Assembly (NCBI GenBank): GCA_902509905.1
Contig: CABWZI010000013.1
Coordinates: 1 to 42,558 of the forward strand
From: an uncultured Gammaproteobacteria bacterium
Lineage (GTDB): Bacteria > Pseudomonadota > Gammaproteobacteria > PS1 > Pseudothioglobaceae
DNA: 42,558 bases
Reading direction: 5' to 3'
The notes under the pieces are model-generated. The model worked only from the letters and a program-made list of their open reading frames with translations. It searched no databases and was not told the DNA's origin. The first letter of the stretch is position 1. Every line of letters begins with the position of its first letter. This document shows, in pieces, positions 28,125-35,798 of the stretch. The translations under genes and the position numbers were made by a program.

Positions 28125-29396
28125 ATGAAAAAATTTATACTATTGGCTTTATTGCCAATGACTGCCTTTGCGGACGTCATAAATGGCGCCGATACTGCCT
28201 GGATCATGACATCTACTGCCCTAGTCTTGTTTATGACGCTTCCAGGATTGGCACTTTTTTATGGCGGACTTGTCCGCTCAAACAATATTCTATCCGTCCT
28301 GATGCAATGTTTTGCCATTGCTGGAATTGTTAGCATGTTATGGTTTATTGCTGGATACAGCATTGCATTCTCGGGTGATAACCCATTTATAGGAAACTTA
28401 TCTAACTTTATGTTAGCCCAAGTCACTATAGACAGTGTCAGTGGCTCAATTCCAGAGTCCCTCTTTGCAATGTTTCAGATGACATTTGCCATTATAACGC
28501 CTGCCCTTATCGTGGGTGGCTTTGCAGAGAGAATGAAGTTCTCTGCTGTACTGTTATTTAGTAGCATTTGGTTATTTGTCGTTTATGCTCCAATTACTCA
28601 CTGGGTATGGGGCGGCGGATGGCTTGGCGATACCCTGGATTATGCTGGCGGAACAGTCGTTCACATAACAGCAGGTGTTGCTGCTTTGGTCGCAGCTATT
28701 GTACTTGGTCCAAGACAGGAATTTCTTAAAAAGCCAATTCCACCTCACAATATGACTATGACTTTTATAGGCGCTGCAATGCTTTGGGTAGGATGGTTCG
28801 GCTTCAATGGTGGCTCTGCACTCTCTGCTGGTGGAGATGCTGCAATGGCAATCCTTGCTACTCATATCTCTGCAGCAGCAGGTGCTATGACCTGGATGTT
28901 CTATGAATGGATTAAATTTGGAAAACCAACCGCACTCGGTTCAGTAACAGGTATGGTTGCAGGACTTGGAACCATTACTCCTGCCTCTGGCTTTGTGGGA
29001 CCTGCTGGAGCCTTAGTGATTGGAATTATTGCTGGTGCTGTATGTTTCAATGCTGTCATCATGATCAAACAAAAATTCAAGATTGATGACTCTCTTGACG
29101 TGTTTCCAGTTCATGGCGTTGGAGGTATATGTGGAACAATTTTGGTTGGATTTTTTGCATCGAAAGAGCTTGGAATTTTTTCAGGCCAAGGTGGCTGGAG
29201 TCATGAAGCGATTGTGATTAGTGATCAACTACAGATTCAATTAACAGCTGTTGTGGCTACTGCAGTCTATACAGCTCTCGCAACATTCGTGATTCTTAAA
29301 ATTGTTGATGTAGTGACTGGATTGAGAGTGGATTCACAGACTGAAACTCAAGGTCTTGACCTTGATAGCCACGGAGAGACGGGATACAACCTTTAA
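28125..29396 (+). CDS. amtB: Ammonium transporter
   Basis: Trimeric inner-membrane ammonium channel. The 423-aa precursor has an N-terminal signal peptide (MKKFILLALLPMTAFA) and about 11 membrane helices. The twin pore histidines lie in YAPITHWVWGGGWL and DVFPVHGVGGICGT, and the signature DYAGGTVVHITAGVAALVAA is intact. The C-terminal tail ends LDLDSHGETGYNL, the normal PII-interacting region. It has GGAG upstream and is cotranscribed with glnK, indicating scavenging of low ammonium. Confidence 0.97.
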   Translation: MKKFILLALLPMTAFADVINGADTAWIMTSTALVLFMTLPGLALFYGGLVRSNNILSVLMQCFAIAGIVSMLWFIAGYSIAFSGDNPFIGNLSNFMLAQVTIDSVSGSIPESLFAMFQMTFAIITPALIVGGFAERMKFSAVLLFSSIWLFVVYAPITHWVWGGGWLGDTLDYAGGTVVHITAGVAALVAAIVLGPRQEFLKKPIPPHNMTMTFIGAAMLWVGWFGFNGGSALSAGGDAAMAILATHISAAAGAMTWMFYEWIKFGKPTALGSVTGMVAGLGTITPASGFVGPAGALVIGIIAGAVCFNAVIMIKQKFKIDDSLDVFPVHGVGGICGTILVGFFASKELGIFSGQGGWSHEAIVISDQLQIQLTAVVATAVYTALATFVILKIVDVVTGLRVDSQTETQGLDLDSHGETGYNL

Positions 29397-29421
29397 TCCT
29401 AGCCTCTTAAGTAAAGAAACT

Positions 29422-29447
29422 AAAAGCCGGCATTTGCCGGCTTTTTT
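29422..29447 (+). terminator. Intrinsic terminator of glnK-amtB
   Basis: An 8-bp GC-rich stem, AGCCGGCA with TGCCGGCT (29425-29442), is followed by six Ts, about 30 bases after the amtB stop. Classic rho-independent form. Confidence 0.92.
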
Positions 29448-29520
29448 ACTATGAAAAAAATTTAATAGAATGATAAAAAAACCTATAATAAAATTTCCTT
29501 GAAAAATTCATTACTTATTT

Positions 29521-30123
29521 ATGCGCTTTAAATCCATTTATAAAAATAAATTAAATCATTTTTTAACTCTAGTTCTCATGTCTTTATCAATGCTCGCATT
29601 CAACACTCAGACTTTTGCAGATGAGGAGACTCTCTCTTATCCATTTAATGCTGACAGTGGTAGGTACTGGCAATATGTCAGCGATCGCGTAATGGGTGGA
29701 GTCTCAGATGGTCAAGTCTCACTTGAGCAAGACGGAGAAATGTATTATGCGAGACTTACAGGGAACGTTAGCACCGCAAATAATGGTGGCTTCATACAGT
29801 TGCGGGCCAGTGTCTCATTCGCAAACTCAGAAAAAGAGGGAAAAAACCTTCAAGGTGTTCGTCTTAACGTAAGAGGCAATGGAGAAACCTACTACATACA
29901 TATCAGAACCAATGAGAGCTGGTCTCCATCTGATTACTATGCCACAACTTTTAAAGCTGATGCGGATTGGAAAATGATTGATCTACCTTTTAGTTCATTT
30001 AAAAGAAGATGGTCAAAAGACTCGGTTTTAGATCCAAAAAAAATTAGAAGCTTTGGAATTGTTGCTTATGGCAGAGACCATGTGTCTGACATTTCAGTAT
30101 CAACCTTAGAGTTTTACTATTAG
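29521..30123 (+). CDS. CIA30-family protein, probably exported
   Basis: A 200-aa protein with an N-terminal signal peptide (hydrophobic stretch LVLMSLSMLAF, likely cleavage after TFA, residue 33). The rest is a beta-sandwich resembling NADH:ubiquinone oxidoreductase intermediate-associated protein 30 (PF08547): YWQYVSDRVMGGVSDGQ, NGGFIQLRA and IRSFGIVAYGRD are the recognisable parts. The bacterial function is unknown and export argues against complex I assembly. Single gene between the amtB terminator and convergent aroQ. Confidence 0.8.
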   Translation: MRFKSIYKNKLNHFLTLVLMSLSMLAFNTQTFADEETLSYPFNADSGRYWQYVSDRVMGGVSDGQVSLEQDGEMYYARLTGNVSTANNGGFIQLRASVSFANSEKEGKNLQGVRLNVRGNGETYYIHIRTNESWSPSDYYATTFKADADWKMIDLPFSSFKRRWSKDSVLDPKKIRSFGIVAYGRDHVSDISVSTLEFYY

Positions 30124-30148
30124 GAATTTAAGTAGCTATTTTTCTAAT

Positions 30149-30592
30149 CTAGTTTACCTTGATTGGTAACTCTGATAACAAGTCGATTACATGACTATAG
30201 CCATCCGCACCAAGGCCAGCAACAACAGAATCAACTGCCGAAGAAATAAAAGAAACGTGGCGAAATGATTCACGCAGATGTGGATTGGAAATGTGTAACT
30301 CAACCTTGTAACCTGAATATGACTTTAATGCATCATGAATCGCAATTGATGTATGAGTATATGCAGCAGCATTGATTACAATCGCATCTACTTTCTGCAT
30401 AATTGCATCTTGGATCCATTCTACAATCTCGCCCTCATAGTTAGACTGCATAAATTTAACAATATGGCCATCTTTTGATGCTTTTTCTTGGCAATCTATA
30501 GCAATACCTTCTAGAGTATCTCTGCCATAAATTTCAGGCTCACGCGTACCTAAAAGATTTATGTTTGGACCATTTATGACGTATATATTCAT
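30149..30592 (-). CDS. aroQ: Type II 3-dehydroquinate dehydratase
   Basis: Third step of the shikimate pathway, trans-dehydration of 3-dehydroquinate. The 147-aa dodecameric-type protein keeps the active-site set: INGPNINLLGTREPEIYG (Asn, Arg and Tyr of the lid), INAAAYTHTSIAIHDAL (Asn, His), VELHISN (Glu, His) and ESFRHVS (Arg). Its ATG follows directly on the TAA of an upstream paralogue, so translation is probably coupled. The common accBC partner is not here. Confidence 0.95.
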   Translation of the reverse strand: MNIYVINGPNINLLGTREPEIYGRDTLEGIAIDCQEKASKDGHIVKFMQSNYEGEIVEWIQDAIMQKVDAIVINAAAYTHTSIAIHDALKSYSGYKVELHISNPHLRESFRHVSFISSAVDSVVAGLGADGYSHVIDLLSELPIKVN

Positions 30593-31057
30593 TTATTGAT
30601 TGCTTAGTTTTTTGTTAATTGACCGAATAGCCAGCACGTAACCATGCTTACCAAGTCCGCCAATAAAGCCTAACCCACTCTCAGGGACTTGCAAAGGCTT
30701 ACTGACATTCCGCTTGAAGATATTTTCTATACGGACTTCAATAACTGGCTTACTTTGATTGCTAATTTCACTAATTGCTGAACTAAAAGCATCGTAATTT
30801 ATCACTGATGATTTTGAGAGTGCAGCTGGATTAATTATGAAAGCATCAAAATTATTAATATCATTAATCAAGCCACTCAAAAGCTCAGATTCATCATCAT
30901 TTTGACGAAAATCCACTTCGAGACCAAATTTACCTGAAGTCTCAATGCATTTTTGCTCTATAACAGACAAAGATAAGTCATAATTAGCTACCTCATTATG
31001 ATCACTTAAATCTGATAATCCAGGTCCATTTATTATTAATAATTTACCGTTACTCAT
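30593..31057 (-). CDS. Divergent AroQ paralogue, catalytic residues lost
   Basis: A 154-aa protein alignable with the downstream AroQ over its full length: LLIINGPGLSDL versus IYVINGPNINLL, FIINPAALSKSSVINYDAF versus IVINAAAYTHTSIAIHDAL, VIEVRIEN versus VELHISN. The lid Arg/Tyr motif (LGTREPxxYG) has become LSDHNEVANYD, the THT His is Lys-Ser, the HISN His is Arg, and the FRH Arg region is changed. The first Asn of GPN is Gly. Dehydratase activity is therefore unlikely. The frame is intact and it abuts aroQ (TAA then ATG), so a heteromer subunit or regulator is possible (inference). Confidence 0.8.
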   Translation of the reverse strand: MSNGKLLIINGPGLSDLSDHNEVANYDLSLSVIEQKCIETSGKFGLEVDFRQNDDESELLSGLINDINNFDAFIINPAALSKSSVINYDAFSSAISEISNQSKPVIEVRIENIFKRNVSKPLQVPESGLGFIGGLGKHGYVLAIRSINKKLSNQ

Positions 31058-31131
31058 TTATTGATTTAGTCCATCATTTTATAAAATTAACAAATATTCC
31101 GTGCAATAACGCCTATCTAACACTCTGGGAT

Positions 31132-31160
31132 ATTATATATACCTCAAGGTTTAATGTATA
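31132..31160 (-). promoter_or_regulatory. Candidate promoter of the aroQ pair
   Basis: On the minus strand TATACA (31160-31155) and a perfect TATAAT (31137-31132) are 17 bases apart, about 75 bases upstream of the first ATG. It lies in the 157-base gap after the tmpB-like gene. That gap also holds the imperfect hairpin ACTCTTT-cA-AAAGAGT (about 31174-31190), possibly the end of the oxygenase transcript. Confidence 0.4.
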
Positions 31161-31214
31161 TGGGCTTAATCTTACTCTTTTGAAAGAGTCTAGTTAAGAA
31201 CTAAATTTATATAG

Positions 31215-31778
31215 TTAATTTTTGACTAAAGAGTCAATTAATGGGCGGTAGTATGAAAATGGAGGATGTTCTCTATCTGGATCTTTCCCCTCTTCATCCC
31301 AATATCTTAAATTTATGCAGTGATCTAAATAATCATTATTTTCAAATTCTTCTATTTCTTTCTCATTCATTGGGCCGCCCTGAAGATTAAGAGTATGAAC
31401 TGAGGCTGCAGATAGGCGCTCAAAATAATCTGCTTTAACTGCACACAAATAACGTTTTGCTGCAACATGCTGACGAATCGGTTCGACAACGGAAGCCGGG
31501 AAATATTCTTCCAGAAAATTAGCGCCTGCCTCCTCATGAAAGTTATTCACTCCCTTTGCCAAAGATGAGTCAGGAATTTCGTTTTTGTAATGACCTATAT
31601 CATGAAGAAGAGCTGCCACTATTTGAGCACTATCAGCGCCAGCCTTTTCAGCGCATTGAGCTGTTTGAAGCATATGCTGTGCCATCGTGACCTTTTCACC
31701 AAGGTATGATTCAGCGCCTCGCCTTAGAAAAATATCTTCAATAAGGTCTACAACATTTTTCGAAGTAATCTGACTCAT
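31215..31778 (-). CDS. HD-domain mixed-valent di-iron oxygenase, TmpB/PhnZ-like
   Basis: Predicted to cleave the C-P bond of a 1-hydroxy-phosphonate with O2, releasing phosphate. The 187-aa protein has the iron ligands H35, H59, D60, H81, H104 and D161, matching PhnZ (H34, H58, D59, H80, H104, D161 from memory). The Tyr-x-x-Glu gate is YLGE (Y25, E28), and HVAAKRYL (K108) and R158 in the substrate pocket are also kept. The LNLQGGPMNEKE stretch resembles PhnZ closely. It overlaps the upstream dioxygenase by four bases. PhnZ acts on hydroxylated 2-aminoethylphosphonate, TmpB on its N-trimethyl form; pairing with a TmpA-type partner favours the latter. Confidence 0.85.
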   Translation of the reverse strand: MSQITSKNVVDLIEDIFLRRGAESYLGEKVTMAQHMLQTAQCAEKAGADSAQIVAALLHDIGHYKNEIPDSSLAKGVNNFHEEAGANFLEEYFPASVVEPIRQHVAAKRYLCAVKADYFERLSAASVHTLNLQGGPMNEKEIEEFENNDYLDHCINLRYWDEEGKDPDREHPPFSYYRPLIDSLVKN

Positions 31779-32905
31779 TTATTTTTTCCTTCTAATGTAT
31801 TTAGGAGACTATAAAGTCCATCTAAATCACTGTAGGCTCCTTGAAGGTGACGCTTGCCAGTTTTTGAAAACTTAGTTCTGGCATGCATAACTCGAGTGTT
31901 ATCAAACAGCATTAAGTCGCCCTCAGAGAGCCTAAACTGAATCTTCAACTCGTCTCTCTCAATGACCTCACTCCAGTGACGATACGCCTTATAAAAAGAT
32001 CTCATTTTATCTTTTGGCACTTTAATTGTATCAATAGAACGGTTGTTGTATCTGACCTTAATGATTTCATTGTTGTCGTTTAGCTCTATCATTGGCACCC
32101 TTGAGCGAAGATCAGTTTTAGAATCAGTAAACCGATAATTAATCCAACTACTTGTCAAAGTCAGAAAGTTCTCTTTACTTTCATCACGAAGAATTGAGGC
32201 TGCCTTGAATCCATCAACCAAGATCGAATCACCGCCCTCGGTAGAGCTCTCGAGACAATGCAGCAGCTGCACCGTTGGGACAGGGTCTCGGTATGGATTA
32301 TCAGTGTGGGAGCCAAGCCCTAGATTGGTATAAGCAAGATTGTTTGGATTAACTTCAGTTCTCACCTCAAAAAGAGCTCCATAGTTGGTCTCACGTGTGT
32401 ATCCGATTTTACTTATGACTTTTAGTACTTGACCTTCAACACTAGGAACACCTTTGATAACAAAGAATCCTATCTCTCTTAATGATCGAAGCGCAGATAA
32501 CTGCGTATCACTCTTATCTATAGAGTCATAGTTAATGAAAGGAAGTCCAGCCTCAAAACTATTTTTTTGCCAGAGCTTTTTTTGTTTCTCGCTCCTGTCT
32601 TCAAAGTGATCATTGAGGTCATAGCAATTGGAGAGCAGCCAATCTTGCGTAAAGACTGATAAATGATTTTCAGGCTGAAATAGGATACAAACATCTCCGT
32701 TTTCATCCATATAAGCCTCCTCTATGGATACATCTACAGGTAAGTCTTTCACACTAAAGAGTCTTTGGCCATTATTTTCGTTTCTTGATTCAGGCATCTG
32801 GCAGTGATCCCTGAGCCAGTAGCTAAAGAGTGAGCTTTTATTCCCATCATTCCAGTCAATCACTAACTCGTCGCTGACTATAGAAATTTTTTTGATTAAG
32901 TCGAT
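31775..32905 (-). CDS. Gamma-butyrobetaine-hydroxylase-like Fe/2-oxoglutarate dioxygenase, TmpA-like
   Basis: Predicted to hydroxylate a quaternary-amine substrate next to its phosphonate. Numbered from GTG 32863 (362 aa), the N-terminal DUF971-like domain has SYWLRDHC but lacks the full CxC-x2-C zinc set of human BBOX1. The TauD-type domain has H186-x-D188 (GLGSHTDNPYRDP), H327 (NTRVMHARTKF) and R338 for 2-oxoglutarate. GTG is the only canonical start, but upstream codons read DLIKKISIVSDELVIDW, which looks like the family's first strand. An ATC at 32905-32903, four bases after GGGGA, would include it; coordinates assume that. Alternative roles: carnitine synthesis, less likely beside an HD oxygenase. 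Confidence 0.78.
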   Translation of the reverse strand: MDLIKKISIVSDELVIDWNDGNKSSLFSYWLRDHCQMPESRNENNGQRLFSVKDLPVDVSIEEAYMDENGDVCILFQPENHLSVFTQDWLLSNCYDLNDHFEDRSEKQKKLWQKNSFEAGLPFINYDSIDKSDTQLSALRSLREIGFFVIKGVPSVEGQVLKVISKIGYTRETNYGALFEVRTEVNPNNLAYTNLGLGSHTDNPYRDPVPTVQLLHCLESSTEGGDSILVDGFKAASILRDESKENFLTLTSSWINYRFTDSKTDLRSRVPMIELNDNNEIIKVRYNNRSIDTIKVPKDKMRSFYKAYRHWSEVIERDELKIQFRLSEGDLMLFDNTRVMHARTKFSKTGKRHLQGAYSDLDGLYSLLNTLEGKNK

Positions 32906-32948
32906 TCTATCCCCTTCATGTATAAAGCATTAACACTTCAGATTGGCT

Positions 32949-33824
32949 CTACATTGCCATGTTTTTACTTTTGGATTGTTGGCCAAAGAATGAGACCTCT
33001 TTAGGATACTCTGGCAACTCAACACTATAACTAGTGCACCTGACAGTTCCAGTTTCTTTTCCTCTAACAACCATTCCAACGAGCTCACTAGGCAGGTGAT
33101 TTGGCGACAGAGCCACTGCATCCTCAGCCTTATAAGTTACTATAAACAGGGATCTTGAATGGGCTGATAAATTAGGCGCTGAACCATGCAGTAACTTTGA
33201 ATGCATGAGGCAAGCAGAGCCCGCCTTTCCAGTACACTTTATAGCCTTGTTCTTGTTCGACTCCATAACTTTGTCATCAACTGCACCTGTAAAAATACCA
33301 TTCTGCCAATGAGAGTGGAGTGGTCCATTATGTGTCCCTGGGACGACCTCTAATGGCCCATTATCCAGAGTTACATCATCCAAAAAATACAGGACAGTCA
33401 TGATATCTTCATTTGAATGCGGCTCAAAAGGAAAGTCCTGATGAAACTTTACTTCGGTACCAGCACCAGGCAACTTAAGATTTATTTTGTTTCCCAAATG
33501 AGTGATATTTGGACCAAAGATTTCAGAAACTAAATCCAGTGCACTATTGTCTTTGACAACATCCAGACAAATATCAGAAATCTCTGCTGGGGAAGTTATT
33601 CTTCTAACCGCAGGTGCTTCAGGCGAGTGTGTTATTGGCTCAAGATCAAATCGAGGTCTGCCGTCCATGATTCTGCCGAAAGGCTCTTTATATTTTTTGC
33701 TCTCCTCAACCCACTTGGCTAGCTCAGAATTTAGTGATGCGAGTTGTTCACTGGTAATGGCGTTGTCAAAGAAGAGGTAACCATCCCTATGAAACTGGTC
33801 AATTAAGTCTTTATTTTCATGCAT
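32949..33824 (-). CDS. PhyH-family Fe(II)/2-oxoglutarate dioxygenase
   Basis: Phytanoyl-CoA-dioxygenase-fold enzyme of unknown substrate. The start is the ATG at 33824, with GGAG seven bases upstream (291 aa); the frame continues 12 codons further but without a better site. Iron ligands are the HxD of VKFHQDFPFEPH and the distal His of LLHGSAPNLSAHSRSL, with the 2-oxoglutarate Arg in HSRSLFIV. PhnY, which hydroxylates 2-aminoethylphosphonate, belongs to this superfamily, as does ectoine hydroxylase. First gene of the cassette; the second oxygenase follows after a 43-85 base gap, depending on that gene's start. Confidence 0.82.
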   Translation of the reverse strand: MHENKDLIDQFHRDGYLFFDNAITSEQLASLNSELAKWVEESKKYKEPFGRIMDGRPRFDLEPITHSPEAPAVRRITSPAEISDICLDVVKDNSALDLVSEIFGPNITHLGNKINLKLPGAGTEVKFHQDFPFEPHSNEDIMTVLYFLDDVTLDNGPLEVVPGTHNGPLHSHWQNGIFTGAVDDKVMESNKNKAIKCTGKAGSACLMHSKLLHGSAPNLSAHSRSLFIVTYKAEDAVALSPNHLPSELVGMVVRGKETGTVRCTSYSVELPEYPKEVSFFGQQSKSKNMAM

Positions 33825-33914
33825 ATCAAGTCTCCAAAACGCATTATGTACCAAACTCAAGAAAAAATAAAGAAAAATTTAATGGTTGATTAGAAAGAAT
33901 ATAAAATTATCATC

Positions 33915-34355
33915 ATGGAAATGCTATTTGAAAATTTAAACTTTATGCACTGGCTCGTTCTTGGGCTTTCGCTTATCATCCTTGAGCTTTTTTTGTGGAC
34001 AGTCTTTATGCTCTGGATCGGAGCCTCTGCAATTACAGTTAGTATCTTTTTCTACCTTATGCCAGATACTTCATGGCCAATACAGCTTCTCATTTTCGTT
34101 ATACTCTCTTTAACTACAACCAGCCTTGCAAAACGTTACTACCCCGTGAAAACTGTTGATGATGAGTTGCACGAAAAAGCTAAAACCTACATCGGAAAAG
34201 AGTGCAAGGTCAGCTCCATTGAGAATGGTAGTACCAAGGTTCAGATAGGAAAGTCACTTTGGTTTGCTAAGGGACAAAATCTAAGCATCGGGCAGACAGT
34301 TAAAATAATTAATGTCGAATCTTCGACCTTCATTGTTGAACCAGTCGACTCTTAA
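33915..34355 (+). CDS. NfeD-family membrane protein
   Basis: A 146-aa protein with an N-terminal membrane region of two to three helices (about residues 10-75: MHWLVLGLSLIILELFLWTV and a later IQLLIFVILSLTT) and a C-terminal OB-fold-like domain (GKECKVSSIENGSTKVQIG and GQTVKIINVESSTFIVEP). This is the short NfeD type that usually pairs with an SPFH/stomatin protein; no such gene is adjacent. Divergent from the oxygenase cassette and convergent with pyrE. Confidence 0.88.
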   Translation: MEMLFENLNFMHWLVLGLSLIILELFLWTVFMLWIGASAITVSIFFYLMPDTSWPIQLLIFVILSLTTTSLAKRYYPVKTVDDELHEKAKTYIGKECKVSSIENGSTKVQIGKSLWFAKGQNLSIGQTVKIINVESSTFIVEPVDS

Positions 34356-34360
34356 TTAGG

Positions 34361-35002
34361 TTAGCTGATTCCGTACTGAGACCTGTAGCTCTCTATATCA
34401 CTTAGGACCTTTGAGTCATTGCTTGATCTAAGATAATCTATGATTTGTGACAGATTAATGATGCTCAAAACTGTCATTCCAAAAATCTGTTCAACCTCTT
34501 GTATAGCAGAGAGCTCTCCCTTACCTTTTTCTTGACGGTCAAGCGCCACAATAACTCCTTTGGCTTTAGCACCGCAATTGTTAATGATATCTTGGGCCTC
34601 TCGAATCGCAGTACCGGCTGTAATGACATCATCAATGATGAGGATGTCTCCCTCTAAAGGATGCCCAACGATACTTCCGCCCTCCCCATGATCTTTCACC
34701 TCTTTTCGGTTAAAGCTGTAAGGTACGCTTTGATTAAATTGATCATTCAGCGCGATAGAGGCTGCCGATGCTAATGGTATACCCTTGTAGGCAGGGCCAA
34801 ACAAGACATCAAACTTGAGACTACTTGCCACAATCGCATGGGCATAGAATTTTCCAAGTTCGGATAGATGACTCCCAGTATTGAAGAGACCTGCGTTGAA
34901 AAAATACGGACTCACCCTTCCAGACTTTAAAGTAAACTCACCAAACTTTAATACACCTGTTTCCAGTGTGAAGTCCACAAAATCCTTCTGATACTGTTCC
35001 AT
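34361..35002 (-). CDS. pyrE: Orotate phosphoribosyltransferase
   Basis: Makes OMP from orotate and PRPP in pyrimidine synthesis. From ATG 35002 (AGGA eight bases upstream) it is 213 aa, the E. coli length. The PRPP motif [14 protein letters not shown], the orotate region [16 protein letters not shown] and [11 protein letters not shown] with the catalytic flexible loop [15 protein letters not shown] are all intact. Divergent from xthA with 22 bases between the starts. Confidence 0.97.
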   Translation of the reverse strand: MEQYQKDFVDFTLETGVLKFGEFTLKSGRVSPYFFNAGLFNTGSHLSELGKFYAHAIVASSLKFDVLFGPAYKGIPLASAASIALNDQFNQSVPYSFNRKEVKDHGEGGSIVGHPLEGDILIIDDVITAGTAIREAQDIINNCGAKAKGVIVALDRQEKGKGELSAIQEVEQIFGMTVLSIINLSQIIDYLRSSNDSKVLSDIESYRSQYGIS

Positions 35003-35024
35003 CAAATATTCCTAAACAATTAAA

Positions 35025-35798
35025 ATGAATGCAATGAGAATTATAACAATTAATGTCAATGGAATTCGTGCGGCTGAAAGAAAAGGCTTCTTCGATTGGC
35101 TAAAAAAACAAAACGCTGACGTTGTCTGCCTCCAAGAGATTAAGGCGCAAGAGGACCAGCTTGATGAGCGCTTTTATCCCGATGATATGCATACCTTTTA
35201 TCACAGCGCTGAGCGAAAAGGTTATAGCGGGACAGGCCTCTACTGTAAATCTAAGCCTGATAAGATTTCTTTCAGTCCTTGGGATGATATGAATTCGGAG
35301 GGTAGAATTATTCAGGCCGACTTTGGAAATCTCAGCGTGCTCTCAATCTATCTGCCTTCTGGTTCATCAAAAGAGGAGAGGCAAGCCCTAAAAATGGAGT
35401 TTATCTATGAACGTTTTCTACCTCACTTAAAAGACCTGCAGAAAGATGGAAGGAAATATATCATTTGTGGAGACTGGAACATCGCCCACAAAAAAATTGA
35501 TTTAAAAAATTGGCGTTCTAACCAGAAGAACTCAGGCTTTCTTCCAGAGGAGCGGGCATGGCTGGATATACTTTATGACGAGGTTGGGTATATCGATTCG
35601 TTCAGAGAAATTAATAATAAAGAGTTTCAGTACACCTGGTGGTCAAATAGAGGCCAGGCTTGGTTAAATAATACGGGTTGGAGACTGGATTATCAGGTGG
35701 TCAGTTCAAACCTTGTTGGAGCTGCGCACTCCTGCGAGATTTATAAGGATGAGCGCTTCTCAGATCACTCCCCTTTGACTATTGATTACCAAATATGA
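35025..35798 (+). CDS. xthA: Exodeoxyribonuclease III
   Basis: AP endonuclease and 3'-5' exonuclease of base-excision repair. The 257-aa protein has TINVNGIRAAERKGFFDWL, the catalytic Glu in VVCLQEIKA, the ICGDWNIAHKKIDLKNW nucleotide site, WRLDYQVVS and the terminal SDHSPL. A second in-frame ATG three codons in (35034) fits the family N-terminus equally well. It overlaps trmB by four bases (ATGA). Confidence 0.95.
   Translation: MNAMRIITINVNGIRAAERKGFFDWLKKQNADVVCLQEIKAQEDQLDERFYPDDMHTFYHSAERKGYSGTGLYCKSKPDKISFSPWDDMNSEGRIIQADFGNLSVLSIYLPSGSSKEERQALKMEFIYERFLPHLKDLQKDGRKYIICGDWNIAHKKIDLKNWRSNQKNSGFLPEERAWLDILYDEVGYIDSFREINNKEFQYTWWSNRGQAWLNNTGWRLDYQVVSSNLVGAAHSCEIYKDERFSDHSPLTIDYQI

Noticed and set aside
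30593-31057. Second active dehydroquinate dehydratase
   Set aside because: Key His, Arg and Tyr residues are replaced, so it is listed as a catalytically inactive paralogue.
31058-31214. Riboswitch or small RNA in the 157-base gap
   Set aside because: Only a weak hairpin and a promoter-like element are visible; no known riboswitch core could be recognised.
31775-32905. Gamma-butyrobetaine hydroxylase for carnitine synthesis
   Set aside because: The overlapping HD oxygenase and absent carnitine genes fit a TmpA-like role better, though substrate remains unproven.
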